Shown here: piece after piece, positions 1 to 5,437 of the stretch
Position numbering within the stretch: the stretch's first letter is position 1
Layout: each line of letters begins with the position of its first letter
NCBI GenBank assembly: GCA_020350085.1
Contig: CP070706.1
Span: 1,149,661 to 1,156,226, forward strand
Source of the DNA: Acidobacteriota bacterium
GTDB taxonomy: Bacteria > Acidobacteriota > Polarisedimenticolia > J045
Direction of reading: 5' to 3'
DNA length: 6,566 bases
The notes under the pieces: generated by a model
Databases searched by the model: none
What the model was told of the DNA's origin: nothing
Seen by the model: the letters and a program-made list of their open reading frames with translations, nothing else
Made by a program: the position numbers and the translations under genes

Positions 1-1044
1 CCACCGCTCGAGCGCGTCCTGAGCTCACCGCAGACGCTCGCCTACCGCGGACGGCTGAGCTTTCGCGTCGCCCCGCGACGGAAGGGGGCCTGGCTCGGGT
101 TTCACGCGAAGAAGTCCCCCGCCGAGCTGGTGGCGGTGGATACGTGTCTTCTCGCACCGCCCCGCGCCAGTGAGCTGGCGCGATCGTTTCTGTCGCGCCT
201 CGACAGCGTCACGCGGCGGCGGTCCTGTCCGTGGCCGCGTCGGATTTCAGTGCGCGGGAGCTTGGCCCGAAGCGAGTGGCTGCTCGTCGTCCATACGCCT
301 CCTGGCGCGTTTCCCGAGGCCAAGCGCGCGGCGCAAGCGGAGTGGGCCGCTCAGCCTGATCTCGTCGGCGTGGTGCGCCTGTGCGAGCGAGCCGGCCGTG
401 CGCCGCGCAGCCACAAGCTCGCCGGCGCGGGGCGCGTCGTCGAGCGGATCGGCTCGTTGGACGTGCCGCAGACGCCGACGGCCTTCGTACAGGTCCATCC
501 GGCGATGGCCGAGCAGCTTTACCGAGAGATCGGTCGCCTGCTCGATGGTCCCCCGCCCGTCCGGCGTGTACTGGAACTCTACGGCGGGCTCGGGCTGGTG
601 GGCCTGCTCGCCGTCGATGAGCTCGCTACAGCTCCAGTCGAGGTGCTGGTCGTCGAGCGCGACTCGTCGAGCGTGAGGCTCGGTCGCGGGCTCGCGGACA
701 GCAGGCGGCGCGGGCGGGCGGGCGGGCGTGATCGCATGCGATTCGTCGCCGCGCCGGTCGAGCAAGCGGTCCCGAAGCTGCTTTCCCGCGGGGAGAAGTT
801 CGACCGCGTGGTAGCCAATCCTCCGCGCGCCGGACTCGGGCCCGGGACGGCGGCCGCGATCGCCGCGCTCGAGCCCCAGGTGATCGTGCTCGTTTCCTGT
901 CACCCCGCGACGCTCGCACGAGACGTGGCGCGTCTGGTCTCCCATGGCTACGAGGTCAGCGAATGCGCGGCGGTGGACATGTTCCCGCAGACGCAGCACC
1001 TCGAAGCACTGGCCCGACTGGTGCCGCGGGCCGTGGCACGATGA
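1..1044 (+). CDS. TrmA/RlmC/RlmD-family class I SAM-dependent 5-methyluridine RNA methyltransferase, 5'-partial
   Basis: The reading frame is open from base 1 and already reads as family sequence (SPQTLAYRGRLSFRV, then GFHAKKSPAELVAVDTCLL), so the true start lies upstream and the GTG at 130 is internal. About 347 C-terminal residues are visible. The family transfers a methyl group from SAM to C5 of a uridine in tRNA or 23S rRNA in the cytoplasm. Seen: the VQVHPAMAEQLY segment before the methyltransferase fold; the SAM motif I, VLELYGGLGLVGL (from 568); NPPRAG (817-834); the catalytic cysteine in VSCHPATLARD (codon 898-900); and the C-terminal general-base glutamate in QTQHLEAL (codon 1003-1005). 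NPPR rather than DPPR recalls E. coli RlmC, but the N-terminal region that would separate TrmA, RlmC and RlmD (TRAM domain, iron-sulfur cysteines) is outside the window. An arginine/glycine-rich stretch (SRRRGRAGGRDR) interrupts the fold at about 700-735. The stop overlaps the next start (ATGA, 1041-1044). Confidence 0.92.
   Translation, partial: PPLERVLSSPQTLAYRGRLSFRVAPRRKGAWLGFHAKKSPAELVAVDTCLLAPPRASELARSFLSRLDSVTRRRSCPWPRRISVRGSLARSEWLLVVHTPPGAFPEAKRAAQAEWAAQPDLVGVVRLCERAGRAPRSHKLAGAGRVVERIGSLDVPQTPTAFVQVHPAMAEQLYREIGRLLDGPPPVRRVLELYGGLGLVGLLAVDELATAPVEVLVVERDSSSVRLGRGLADSRRRGRAGGRDRMRFVAAPVEQAVPKLLSRGEKFDRVVANPPRAGLGPGTAAAIAALEPQVIVLVSCHPATLARDVARLVSHGYEVSECAAVDMFPQTQHLEALARLVPRAVAR
712..726 (+). 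repeat. Four-run G-quadruplex motif / GGGC tandem repeat inside the methyltransferase gene
   Basis: The coding strand reads GGGCGGGCGGGCGGG: four runs of three G separated by single C bases. This matches the G3N1 form expected to fold as a parallel quadruplex. It encodes the Gly/Arg-rich insert RGRAGGR between SAM-binding motifs and is also a slippage-prone tandem repeat. Folding in the cell is not shown by sequence alone. Confidence 0.6.
1021..1039 (+). promoter_or_regulatory. Predicted mRNA hairpin directly before the ATGA overlap of the methyltransferase and protease genes
   Basis: GTGCCGCGGGCCGTGGCAC folds into an 8-pair stem (one G-U) with a three-base loop. It ends one base before the ATG at 1041 and covers the place where a Shine-Dalgarno site would sit; no clear SD is visible there. 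A ribosome finishing the upstream gene would have to melt it, which fits strict translational coupling. The regulatory role is inferred; the inverted repeat is seen directly. Confidence 0.45.
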
Positions 1045-2606
1045 CGTCGGGCCGCGAGCGTTCTTCCTATGGCTGGCGGCTGAGCTGGGCCGTGATTCTC
1101 GCCGTATCGGCGCTCGGCATCCGGGCCGGCGAGAACACGGGTTGCCCTGCGGACGGTGCGGCGCGCGGCGGCGCGGACGCCCGCACTTGGGCCGATCGGG
1201 CCCAAGGGGCCGCGGCGAGCGGTTCATCGGCCTGCGTCGCCAAAGGGGTCCTGCTGGCCGACTTCCTCGATCGTTCGGTGACGAGCGCCTGTCACGGCGT
1301 GCGCCGCGCCAGCCAGCGCGCCGAGCGTGACGAGGACGTGGATCTGCTGGCGCTCGAGGCGGCGCTCGCGTGGCGCTGCGGATGGCCGCGGCAGGCCGAT
1401 GCGGCCGCGCGCGCGGCACTGGTCCGGGACGAGCGAGCGGCCGTGGCCTGGAGCGTCCTGGGTGCCTTGCTCGAGGCCCGGCTCCGCGAGCAGGCCGCGA
1501 AGACGGCGTACTCTCGGGCGCTGGAGGTGGATCCCGAGGACACGGCAGCGCTGTGGGGTCTGACGCACCTCGAAACGGACCGACCTCAGCGGATGCGCTG
1601 GCTCGAGCGCTTCATCGCCGCGGCGGACACCCGCGGAGAGCCGTTCGAGAGACGTCGCGCGGCCCGCGAGACGATCGCCTTTCTCGAGGCGCTCGGTGAT
1701 CGAGAGGTCTGGAAGCTGGCTCGCGCGGAGCTGCCGGCCAGCCTCGAGCTCGAGCCGTGGGTCGAGCGAGCCGGAAGCATCAAGGGCTGGTTGCTGCGCT
1801 GCCGTTTGGGCGAGCGCAAGCGGGTGCCAGCCCTGCTCGATAGCGGCGCGTCGGGCCTGCATCTCGACCCGCGCCTGGCGCGCAAGGCCGCCATGGAGTC
1901 GTTGTCCGAAGGCACGCTGTTCGGCGGGGGCGGGTCGAAAAGACACGCCGTCGAGCGCGGTATCATTCCGCTGCTCGACTTCGGTCCGCTGGCTTTCGAG
2001 GACGCACTCGGCGTGGCGGCCGCCGGTTCGCTGCACCGCCGGGGGCTCTACCGCGCCATCGTCGGACTGGACCTGTTCGGTGGGCTCAGGCTCGAGTTCG
2101 ACGCTCGGGGCTCATCGGTCTGGCTCGAGGAGGCCGAACCGGCGGACGACGGCGGCGAGCCGCTCGACGTCGAGATCTGGCCCCGCGGCGAGGAGCTGAT
2201 CCCGCTGTTTCGTGTGGAAGGTCAGCTGCTGATCCCGATCGAAATCCACGACGACGCGACGCGGCTGGAGCTGCTGGCACTGCTCGACACCGGAGCCGCA
2301 TCGACGTTCGTCGATCTGTCGGTTGCCGAGCAGCAGGCGAGTTTTCGCCGTGGCGGACAGCGGCAGGCCAGTGCCTACGGCGGCGCGCGCGAGCTGGCCG
2401 GCACCGTCGGCTCGCTCGACGTCGTCATCGGCGCCGTACGAGAAACGTTGCGCGACGTTCTCGTGATCGATCTCGCTGAGCGCGCCCGCGTGGCTGGGGT
2501 GCGCGTGCAGGCCTTCGTCGGCATGGACCTTCTCGGCCGCCGCGGCATCGCGATCGATCTCGCGTCGGGTTACGTCCAAATCGAACGAGAAAGGCAGCGG
2601 CGCTGA
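1041..2606 (+). CDS. Exported protein with TPR-like segment and two retropepsin-type aspartyl protease domains
   Basis: 521 residues from the ATG at 1041, chosen because it overlaps the upstream stop (ATGA) and gives a proper signal sequence. An earlier in-frame start at 963 would lie deep in the methyltransferase gene. The N-terminus has a basic segment, then a hydrophobic core (LSWAVILAVSALGI, residues 14-27), and likely cleavage near residue 26 or 29. There is no lipobox. Residues about 135-175 look like a TPR pair (WSVLGALLEARLREQAAKTA, then YSRALEVDPEDTAALWGL). Two retropepsin-like domains follow. The first has D267-SGA and ends in IVGLDLFGGLRLEFD. The second has D416-TGA and ends in FVGMDLLGRRGIAIDL. 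Each catalytic Asp lies about 149 residues from the other, so one chain could supply both Asp residues of the active site that retropepsins normally build by dimerisation. Family knowledge supports peptidase activity in the cell envelope; the substrate is unknown. No functional partner is evident nearby. Confidence 0.82.
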   Translation: MTSGRERSSYGWRLSWAVILAVSALGIRAGENTGCPADGAARGGADARTWADRAQGAAASGSSACVAKGVLLADFLDRSVTSACHGVRRASQRAERDEDVDLLALEAALAWRCGWPRQADAAARAALVRDERAAVAWSVLGALLEARLREQAAKTAYSRALEVDPEDTAALWGLTHLETDRPQRMRWLERFIAAADTRGEPFERRRAARETIAFLEALGDREVWKLARAELPASLELEPWVERAGSIKGWLLRCRLGERKRVPALLDSGASGLHLDPRLARKAAMESLSEGTLFGGGGSKRHAVERGIIPLLDFGPLAFEDALGVAAAGSLHRRGLYRAIVGLDLFGGLRLEFDARGSSVWLEEAEPADDGGEPLDVEIWPRGEELIPLFRVEGQLLIPIEIHDDATRLELLALLDTGAASTFVDLSVAEQQASFRRGGQRQASAYGGARELAGTVGSLDVVIGAVRETLRDVLVIDLAERARVAGVRVQAFVGMDLLGRRGIAIDLASGYVQIERERQRR

Positions 2607-2622
2607 TCGGTCGGCGACAGGG

Positions 2623-2919
2623 TCAAGCCTCGGCCTTGGGAGTCGCGGGAGAAGACCGTGGTATCCCGCCGTGACGGTGCTCGAAGCGGCCGACGTTCTC
2701 CCGCAGTGTTTCGAGCAGCGCCGCCGCATGTCTCGGCGCGGTGATCACGCGCGCGACGATCTGCGGCCCCGGTGGGAAGTCCGCAACGAAGTCGAGCACG
2801 AACTCGTCGTGCGTGTGCGAGACGATCATCCGGTTGGCGTAGACGCCTTTTTGCGTTTCTTCACTGATCTTGATGTTGACCGGTTTCGACGACTTGGAAG
2901 GCCGCGGCGAGCTGCTCAT
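2623..2919 (-). CDS. DUF3467 family small protein of unknown function
   Basis: 98 residues. I recognise the family from the run NIKISEETQKGVYANRMIVS followed by HTHDEFVLDFVADFPPGP, IVARVITAPRHAAALLETL and ENVGRFE (about residues 15-80). A Ser/Pro/Lys-rich head and a Pro/Ala-rich tail flank this core. The start is the ATG at 2919, because GAGGAG (2936-2931) lies 11 bases upstream and the family core begins soon after. An in-frame GTG at 2931 overlaps that SD and is less likely, and longer versions would only add non-family residues. It has no signal peptide or membrane segment, so it is presumably cytoplasmic. It is the last gene of a tmk-holB-DUF3467 run on the minus strand, 58 bases after holB. 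DUF3467 has no assigned biochemical function that I can name, and I do not propose one. The stop lies 16 bases from the convergent protease gene. Confidence 0.85.
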   Translation of the reverse strand: MSSSPRPSKSSKPVNIKISEETQKGVYANRMIVSHTHDEFVLDFVADFPPGPQIVARVITAPRHAAALLETLRENVGRFEHRHGGIPRSSPATPKAEA

Positions 2920-2930
2920 GACGATGGTCA

Positions 2931-2951
2931 CTCCTCTCGTGATACTCGAGA
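2931..2951 (-). promoter_or_regulatory. Shine-Dalgarno site of the DUF3467 gene next to a small inverted repeat
   Basis: On the minus strand GAGGAG (2936-2931) precedes the ATG by 11 bases. Immediately 5' and touching it is an inverted repeat TCTCG/CGAGA (2951-2947 and 2939-2935) with a seven-base loop. The right arm runs into the SD, so the hairpin could limit access to it. The five-pair stem is weak, so a regulatory role is only a possibility. Confidence 0.4.
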
Positions 2952-2977
2952 AGCGGATGATACCGCGCCACAAACTC

Positions 2978-4045
2978 CTAGCCCGGCAGATCGCGCGTTC
3001 GCAGGTGACCCGCCAGAGCGAGAACGGCCCCTTCGAGCGCGAGGCGCGGGTTCCGATTGAGCTGGACGATTTCCCGGCGCAGCCGGTCGATCAGCTCGGC
3101 GGCCTCGAGGCCGCGAGCGATCCAGCGCTCGGCCAGCGGGCCCAGGCGGCGCCGCTGCTGCTCGTCGAGGACCCGCGGCTCGTCTGCGGTGACGACGTCT
3201 CGCAGCACATCCAGCAGCGCTTCGAGAGCCGCCAGGCCGGTCTGGCGCTGAGCGCCCCATTGCTCGGCGGCGATCACCGCAAGAGCGCCTGCCGGCTCGC
3301 CCGCGGCGAGCGATTCCACGAGGCGGACCCAGTGCTCGACCGGCGCGTGCTGGCTGGCGACGTCGAGCTCGAGAGCGCGCGCCACACTGCCGCGGCTCAA
3401 CGCCGCACGCGCGCGAGCGTCGTCGGCGTCGCATCCGTGATCGATCAGGATTCGCTCGATCATCTCGCGCTGCAGCGGGCCGAAGCGCACCGAGCGCAGG
3501 CGCGAGCGGACCGTGATCGGAAGCGCCCACGCAGCGCTCGTGATCATGATCAAAACGCCGTAGTCGGGCGGCTCCTCGAGTGTCTTGAGCAGAGCGTTGT
3601 GGCCAGCGAGCGTCAAGCTCTCGGCCGGATCGATGACGTACACGCGCCGCTCGAGTGCGAAAGGATGACTCGCGAGCGACAGCGCGACGTCGCGCGCCTG
3701 CAGCACCGAGATCCGCGTGCGACCGCTCGGCACGCCGATCAGACCGATGTCCGGGTACGAGCGCGGGGCGGCGGCGGCGTCGGCGCCGGCGCGCATGTTG
3801 GTCACGTGCCACGCCTCCGCCACGCGCTGGCACGAAGGACAACACCCGCACGCGTCGGCATCGCTCGGCCGGCGACAGACGAGCGCTGCGGCGAAACCGA
3901 GCGCAGCGGTGCGCTTGCCGACGCCCTCGGGGCCGTGCAGCAGCAGAGGCGGAACCGGTCCACCGGCCGTCAGCAAGCCGCGAAGCTGTGCGATCGACCT
4001 TTCTTGGCCGAGCACGCGTGAGAGCGATCGGACCGGCTCGCTCAT
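2978..4045 (-). CDS. holB: DNA polymerase III subunit delta' (clamp-loader AAA+ subunit)
   Basis: 355 residues, near the usual length for the family. Delta' is a structural AAA+ subunit of the clamp loader, which opens and loads the beta sliding clamp on primed DNA in the cytoplasm. Seen: VLGQERSIAQLRGLL; a P-loop GPEGVGKRT (38-46); a zinc module with C57, C66, C69 and C72 in the same C-x8-C-x2-C-x2-C spacing as E. coli delta'; VYVIDPAESLT at the Walker B position; and NALLKTLEEPP followed by ITSAAWALPITVRSR (sensor I/SRC-like region). The DPAE in place of an acidic DExx box fits delta', which is not thought to hydrolyse ATP. The usual SRC is SRL here. Between the zinc module and YPDIGLI lies an Ala-rich stretch (GADAAAAPRS) longer than I expect. 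The start overlaps the tmk stop (ATGA, 4045-4042) and has no SD of its own, indicating coupling to tmk. Confidence 0.94.
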   Translation of the reverse strand: MSEPVRSLSRVLGQERSIAQLRGLLTAGGPVPPLLLHGPEGVGKRTAALGFAAALVCRRPSDADACGCCPSCQRVAEAWHVTNMRAGADAAAAPRSYPDIGLIGVPSGRTRISVLQARDVALSLASHPFALERRVYVIDPAESLTLAGHNALLKTLEEPPDYGVLIMITSAAWALPITVRSRLRSVRFGPLQREMIERILIDHGCDADDARARAALSRGSVARALELDVASQHAPVEHWVRLVESLAAGEPAGALAVIAAEQWGAQRQTGLAALEALLDVLRDVVTADEPRVLDEQQRRRLGPLAERWIARGLEAAELIDRLRREIVQLNRNPRLALEGAVLALAGHLRTRDLPG

Positions 4046-4710
4046 CGTGTCGCCGCGATAGGTTTCAGATCTGGGAACAGGTCCCGCAGCGCTGCCACGA
4101 CGTCCGCGTGAACGGCACCGCGCGCGCGCGCGGCGTCGATGCGCCGCACCCTGTCGGGCTCTTCGCGCTCGAGCTGCAGAAAGCCCTCCCGCACGCGTGC
4201 GAAAAACGCCAGATCAGCGTCGTCGTAGCCGGCGTTTTCGTGGTCGCGCCGCTCTCGGGCACGCTCCAAGGCGATCTCGGCCGGCAGATCGAGAAGCAAC
4301 GTGCGGGCAGGCCGCAGCGCGAGCGGCGGCAGTTGGTGCAAGCGCTCGATCAGCTCTCGCGGCCGGCCGCGACCGAAGCCCTGATACGCGCGCGTCGAGT
4401 CGAGATAGCGATCGCAGAGCACGACCTGTCCCCGGGCCATCGCCGGCAGCAGCAGCGACTCGATGTGGTAGGCCCGGGCCGCGGCGTAGAGGTAAACCTC
4501 AGCCAGCTCGAGCCGTTGCCAGACGTCCGGATCCTTGAGCAGGTCCCGCAGGTCCTCACCGACGCGCCCGCCCCCGCCGCCCGGCTCGCGAGTCGAAACC
4601 ACGGCGTGACCCGCCTGGCGCAGCGCCTCGTAGAGCAGCCGCACCTGCGTAGACTTGCCGGCACCTTCGATGCCTTCGACGGTCAGAAACAGGCCGGTCT
4701 GGGTCGACAT
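4042..4710 (-). CDS. tmk: Thymidylate kinase (dTMP kinase)
   Basis: 222 residues, close to the usual 205-215. The enzyme phosphorylates dTMP to dTDP with ATP, an essential cytoplasmic step of dTTP synthesis. Seen: LFLTVEGIEGAGKST with the P-loop at residues 13-21; TREPGG (40-45); LAEVYLYAAARAYHIE; CDRYLDSTRAYQGFGRGR with the DRY motif at 100-102; and an arginine-rich LID (R150, R152, R154, R155, then DHE). Arginines in the LID and none in the P-loop point to the E. coli-like type II enzyme. Odd point: the normally conserved EPGGT reads EPGGGGG followed by RVGEDLR, so the Thr is missing and there are about two extra residues. This is the first gene of the tmk-holB-DUF3467 run, the common tmk-holB pairing. 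It has an SD, GAGGTGA, three bases before the ATG, and a consensus -10 box 45 bases upstream. Confidence 0.96.
   Translation of the reverse strand: MSTQTGLFLTVEGIEGAGKSTQVRLLYEALRQAGHAVVSTREPGGGGGRVGEDLRDLLKDPDVWQRLELAEVYLYAAARAYHIESLLLPAMARGQVVLCDRYLDSTRAYQGFGRGRPRELIERLHQLPPLALRPARTLLLDLPAEIALERARERRDHENAGYDDADLAFFARVREGFLQLEREEPDRVRRIDAARARGAVHADVVAALRDLFPDLKPIAATR
4119..4132. repeat. (CG)7 alternating dinucleotide tract within tmk
   Basis: Fourteen bases of strict CG alternation encode the RARA part of the C-terminal tmk region (IDAARARGAV). Such tracts can adopt Z-DNA under negative supercoiling and are slippage-prone. Here it is also simply a consequence of Ala-Arg codons in GC-rich DNA. 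Confidence 0.4.
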
Positions 4711-4713
4711 CGG

Positions 4714-4720
4714 TCACCTC
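4714..4720 (-). promoter_or_regulatory. Ribosome binding site of tmk
   Basis: GAGGTGA on the minus strand, three bases before the ATG at 4710, is a seven-base match to the anti-Shine-Dalgarno complement. It fixes the tmk start. The spacing is on the short side. Confidence 0.7.
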
Positions 4721-4755
4721 ATCGGCTACCCGGGGCACACGGCGAGCAAGGCGCG

Positions 4756-4761
4756 ATTATA
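4756..4761 (-). promoter_or_regulatory. Candidate -10 box for the tmk-holB-DUF3467 operon
   Basis: A perfect TATAAT on the minus strand, 45 bases upstream of the tmk ATG, lies in the only AT-rich patch of the spacer. No convincing -35 TTGACA is visible 16-18 bases upstream, where the rnhB start codon lies. A leader of about 39 bases including the SD would result. The promoter call is inferred from position and the hexamer only. Confidence 0.45.
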
Positions 4762-4763
4762 AA
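4758..4763 (+). promoter_or_regulatory. Candidate -10 box for rnhB, overlapping the tmk -10 box
   Basis: TATAAA on the plus strand ends 11 bases before the rnhB ATG. Transcription would start about five bases before that ATG, giving an almost leaderless mRNA. This agrees with the absence of any SD before rnhB. No -35 box is recognisable. The hexamer shares four bases with the opposite-facing tmk box. Confidence 0.35.
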
Positions 4764-4774
4764 ATCGGCTGCCG

Positions 4775-5437
4775 ATGACGCCGCGACCGCCCGATGCCGC
4801 CCGCCGAGAAAGGCTCAGACGCCGCGAGCGCGCGCTGCGCCGCCGGGGACTCTCGAGAATCGCAGGGGTGGACGAGGTGGGCGTGGGCGCGCTCGCGGGT
4901 CCGCTCGTCGGTGCGGCGGTCATGCTGCCGCGGGCGGCGCGACTGCCCGGCGTTGACGACTCCAAGCGGATGACCCCGGCGCTCAGGCAGCACTGGGCGC
5001 GCGTGATTCGCGAGCGCTGCATCGCCTGGGCGGTGATCGAGGTCGGCGCGGTCGAGGTCGACGAGATCGGCCCCTACCGGGCGTCGCTGCTGGCCAAACG
5101 AAGCGCTGTGCTCGCCCTCGATCCAACGGCGGAGTACGTGCTCGTCGATGCGCATCGGCTGCCGGCCTTGGGCCTACCGCAGGAGCCGACGATCGGTGCG
5201 GACGGGCGCCACTTGTGCGTGGCCGCGGCGAGCGTGCTGGCCAAGGTCCACCGCGACGCCTTGATGGTCGCTCTCGACCGACGGTTTCCGAGTTACGGCT
5301 TCGCGCAGCACAAAGGGTACGGCACGGCCGCGCATCTGGCGGCGCTCGCGCGCTACGGTCCGTGCCCCGAACACCGGCGTCGTTACGCTCCGGTGCGCGA
5401 AGCGTTGGGCCGTGCGCCGACGCTCTTCGACGATTGA
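4775..5437 (+). CDS. rnhB: Ribonuclease HII
   Basis: 220 residues, normal length. RNase HII cuts RNA in RNA-DNA duplexes and nicks 5' of single ribonucleotides misincorporated in DNA, starting ribonucleotide excision repair. Seen: RIAGVDEVGVGALAGPLV with catalytic D33 and E34; DDSKRMTP (61-68); VDAHRLP with catalytic D125; TIGADG with D143; VAAASVLAKVHRD (149-161); YGFAQHKGYGTAAH with the conserved Tyr at 182; and the C-terminal HRRRYAPVRE. All four acidic residues are present. The usual GRG, which contacts the ribonucleotide, is GVG here (36-38), and the usual KGD is GAD. The N-terminus (about residues 10-25) is very basic. The start is the ATG at 4775: an in-frame TAA at 4760-4762 rules out anything longer, and the basic helix before GVDE is typical of the family. 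There is no SD. It is divergent from tmk, and its 3' end overlaps pepF by 55 bases. Confidence 0.95.
   Translation: MTPRPPDAARRERLRRRERALRRRGLSRIAGVDEVGVGALAGPLVGAAVMLPRAARLPGVDDSKRMTPALRQHWARVIRERCIAWAVIEVGAVEVDEIGPYRASLLAKRSAVLALDPTAEYVLVDAHRLPALGLPQEPTIGADGRHLCVAAASVLAKVHRDALMVALDRRFPSYGFAQHKGYGTAAHLAALARYGPCPEHRRRYAPVREALGRAPTLFDD
5383..5437. other. 55-base antiparallel overlap of the rnhB and pepF 3' ends
   Basis: The rnhB stop (TGA, 5435-5437) and the pepF stop (TAA, 5385-5383) lie inside each other's coding regions. In rnhB this segment encodes the end after the conserved HRRRYAPVRE. In pepF it encodes a non-conserved Ser/Arg-rich tail. Transcripts of both genes would be complementary here, and any termination signal must lie inside the opposite gene. 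Confidence 0.85.

Noticed and set aside
1128..1146. Lipoprotein signal (Cys35 after the hydrophobic segment of the protease)
   Set aside because: The residues before the Cys are NTG, which do not fit a lipobox, and the Cys is too far from the hydrophobic core.
247..1419. A 390-codon open frame on the minus strand across the methyltransferase and protease starts
   Set aside because: It is antisense to two genes with clear family motifs, and its translation is Arg/Pro/Ala-rich with no recognisable domain. Such frames are common opposite GC-rich genes.
1224..2036. A 270-codon minus-strand open frame inside the aspartyl protease gene
   Set aside because: It is a low-complexity antisense shadow with no recognisable motif; the plus strand carries the TPR and DSGA signals.
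2607..2622. Possible bidirectional terminator between the protease and DUF3467 genes
   Set aside because: Only 16 bases, with no stable stem and no T tract. CAAG/CTTG at about 2624-2638 is too short, and it lies within the DUF3467 coding end.
2957..2962. TATCAT on the minus strand upstream of DUF3467 as a separate promoter
   Set aside because: It is a five-of-six match with no -35 element and sits in a short intra-operon gap; I cannot tell it from chance.
3541..3552. Perfect 12-base palindrome TGATCATGATCA as a possible operator
   Set aside because: It lies within holB and simply encodes LIMI in a conserved strand before the sensor region; there is no promoter context.
2870..4021. A 383-codon plus-strand open frame opposite holB
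   Set aside because: holB motifs (P-loop, four zinc cysteines) are unmistakable on the minus strand; the plus frame shows only Arg/Ala-rich mirror sequence.
3655..4956. A 433-codon plus-strand open frame opposite holB and tmk, running into rnhB
   Set aside because: It is antisense to tmk and overlaps the start of rnhB in another frame; it shows no domain and no SD.
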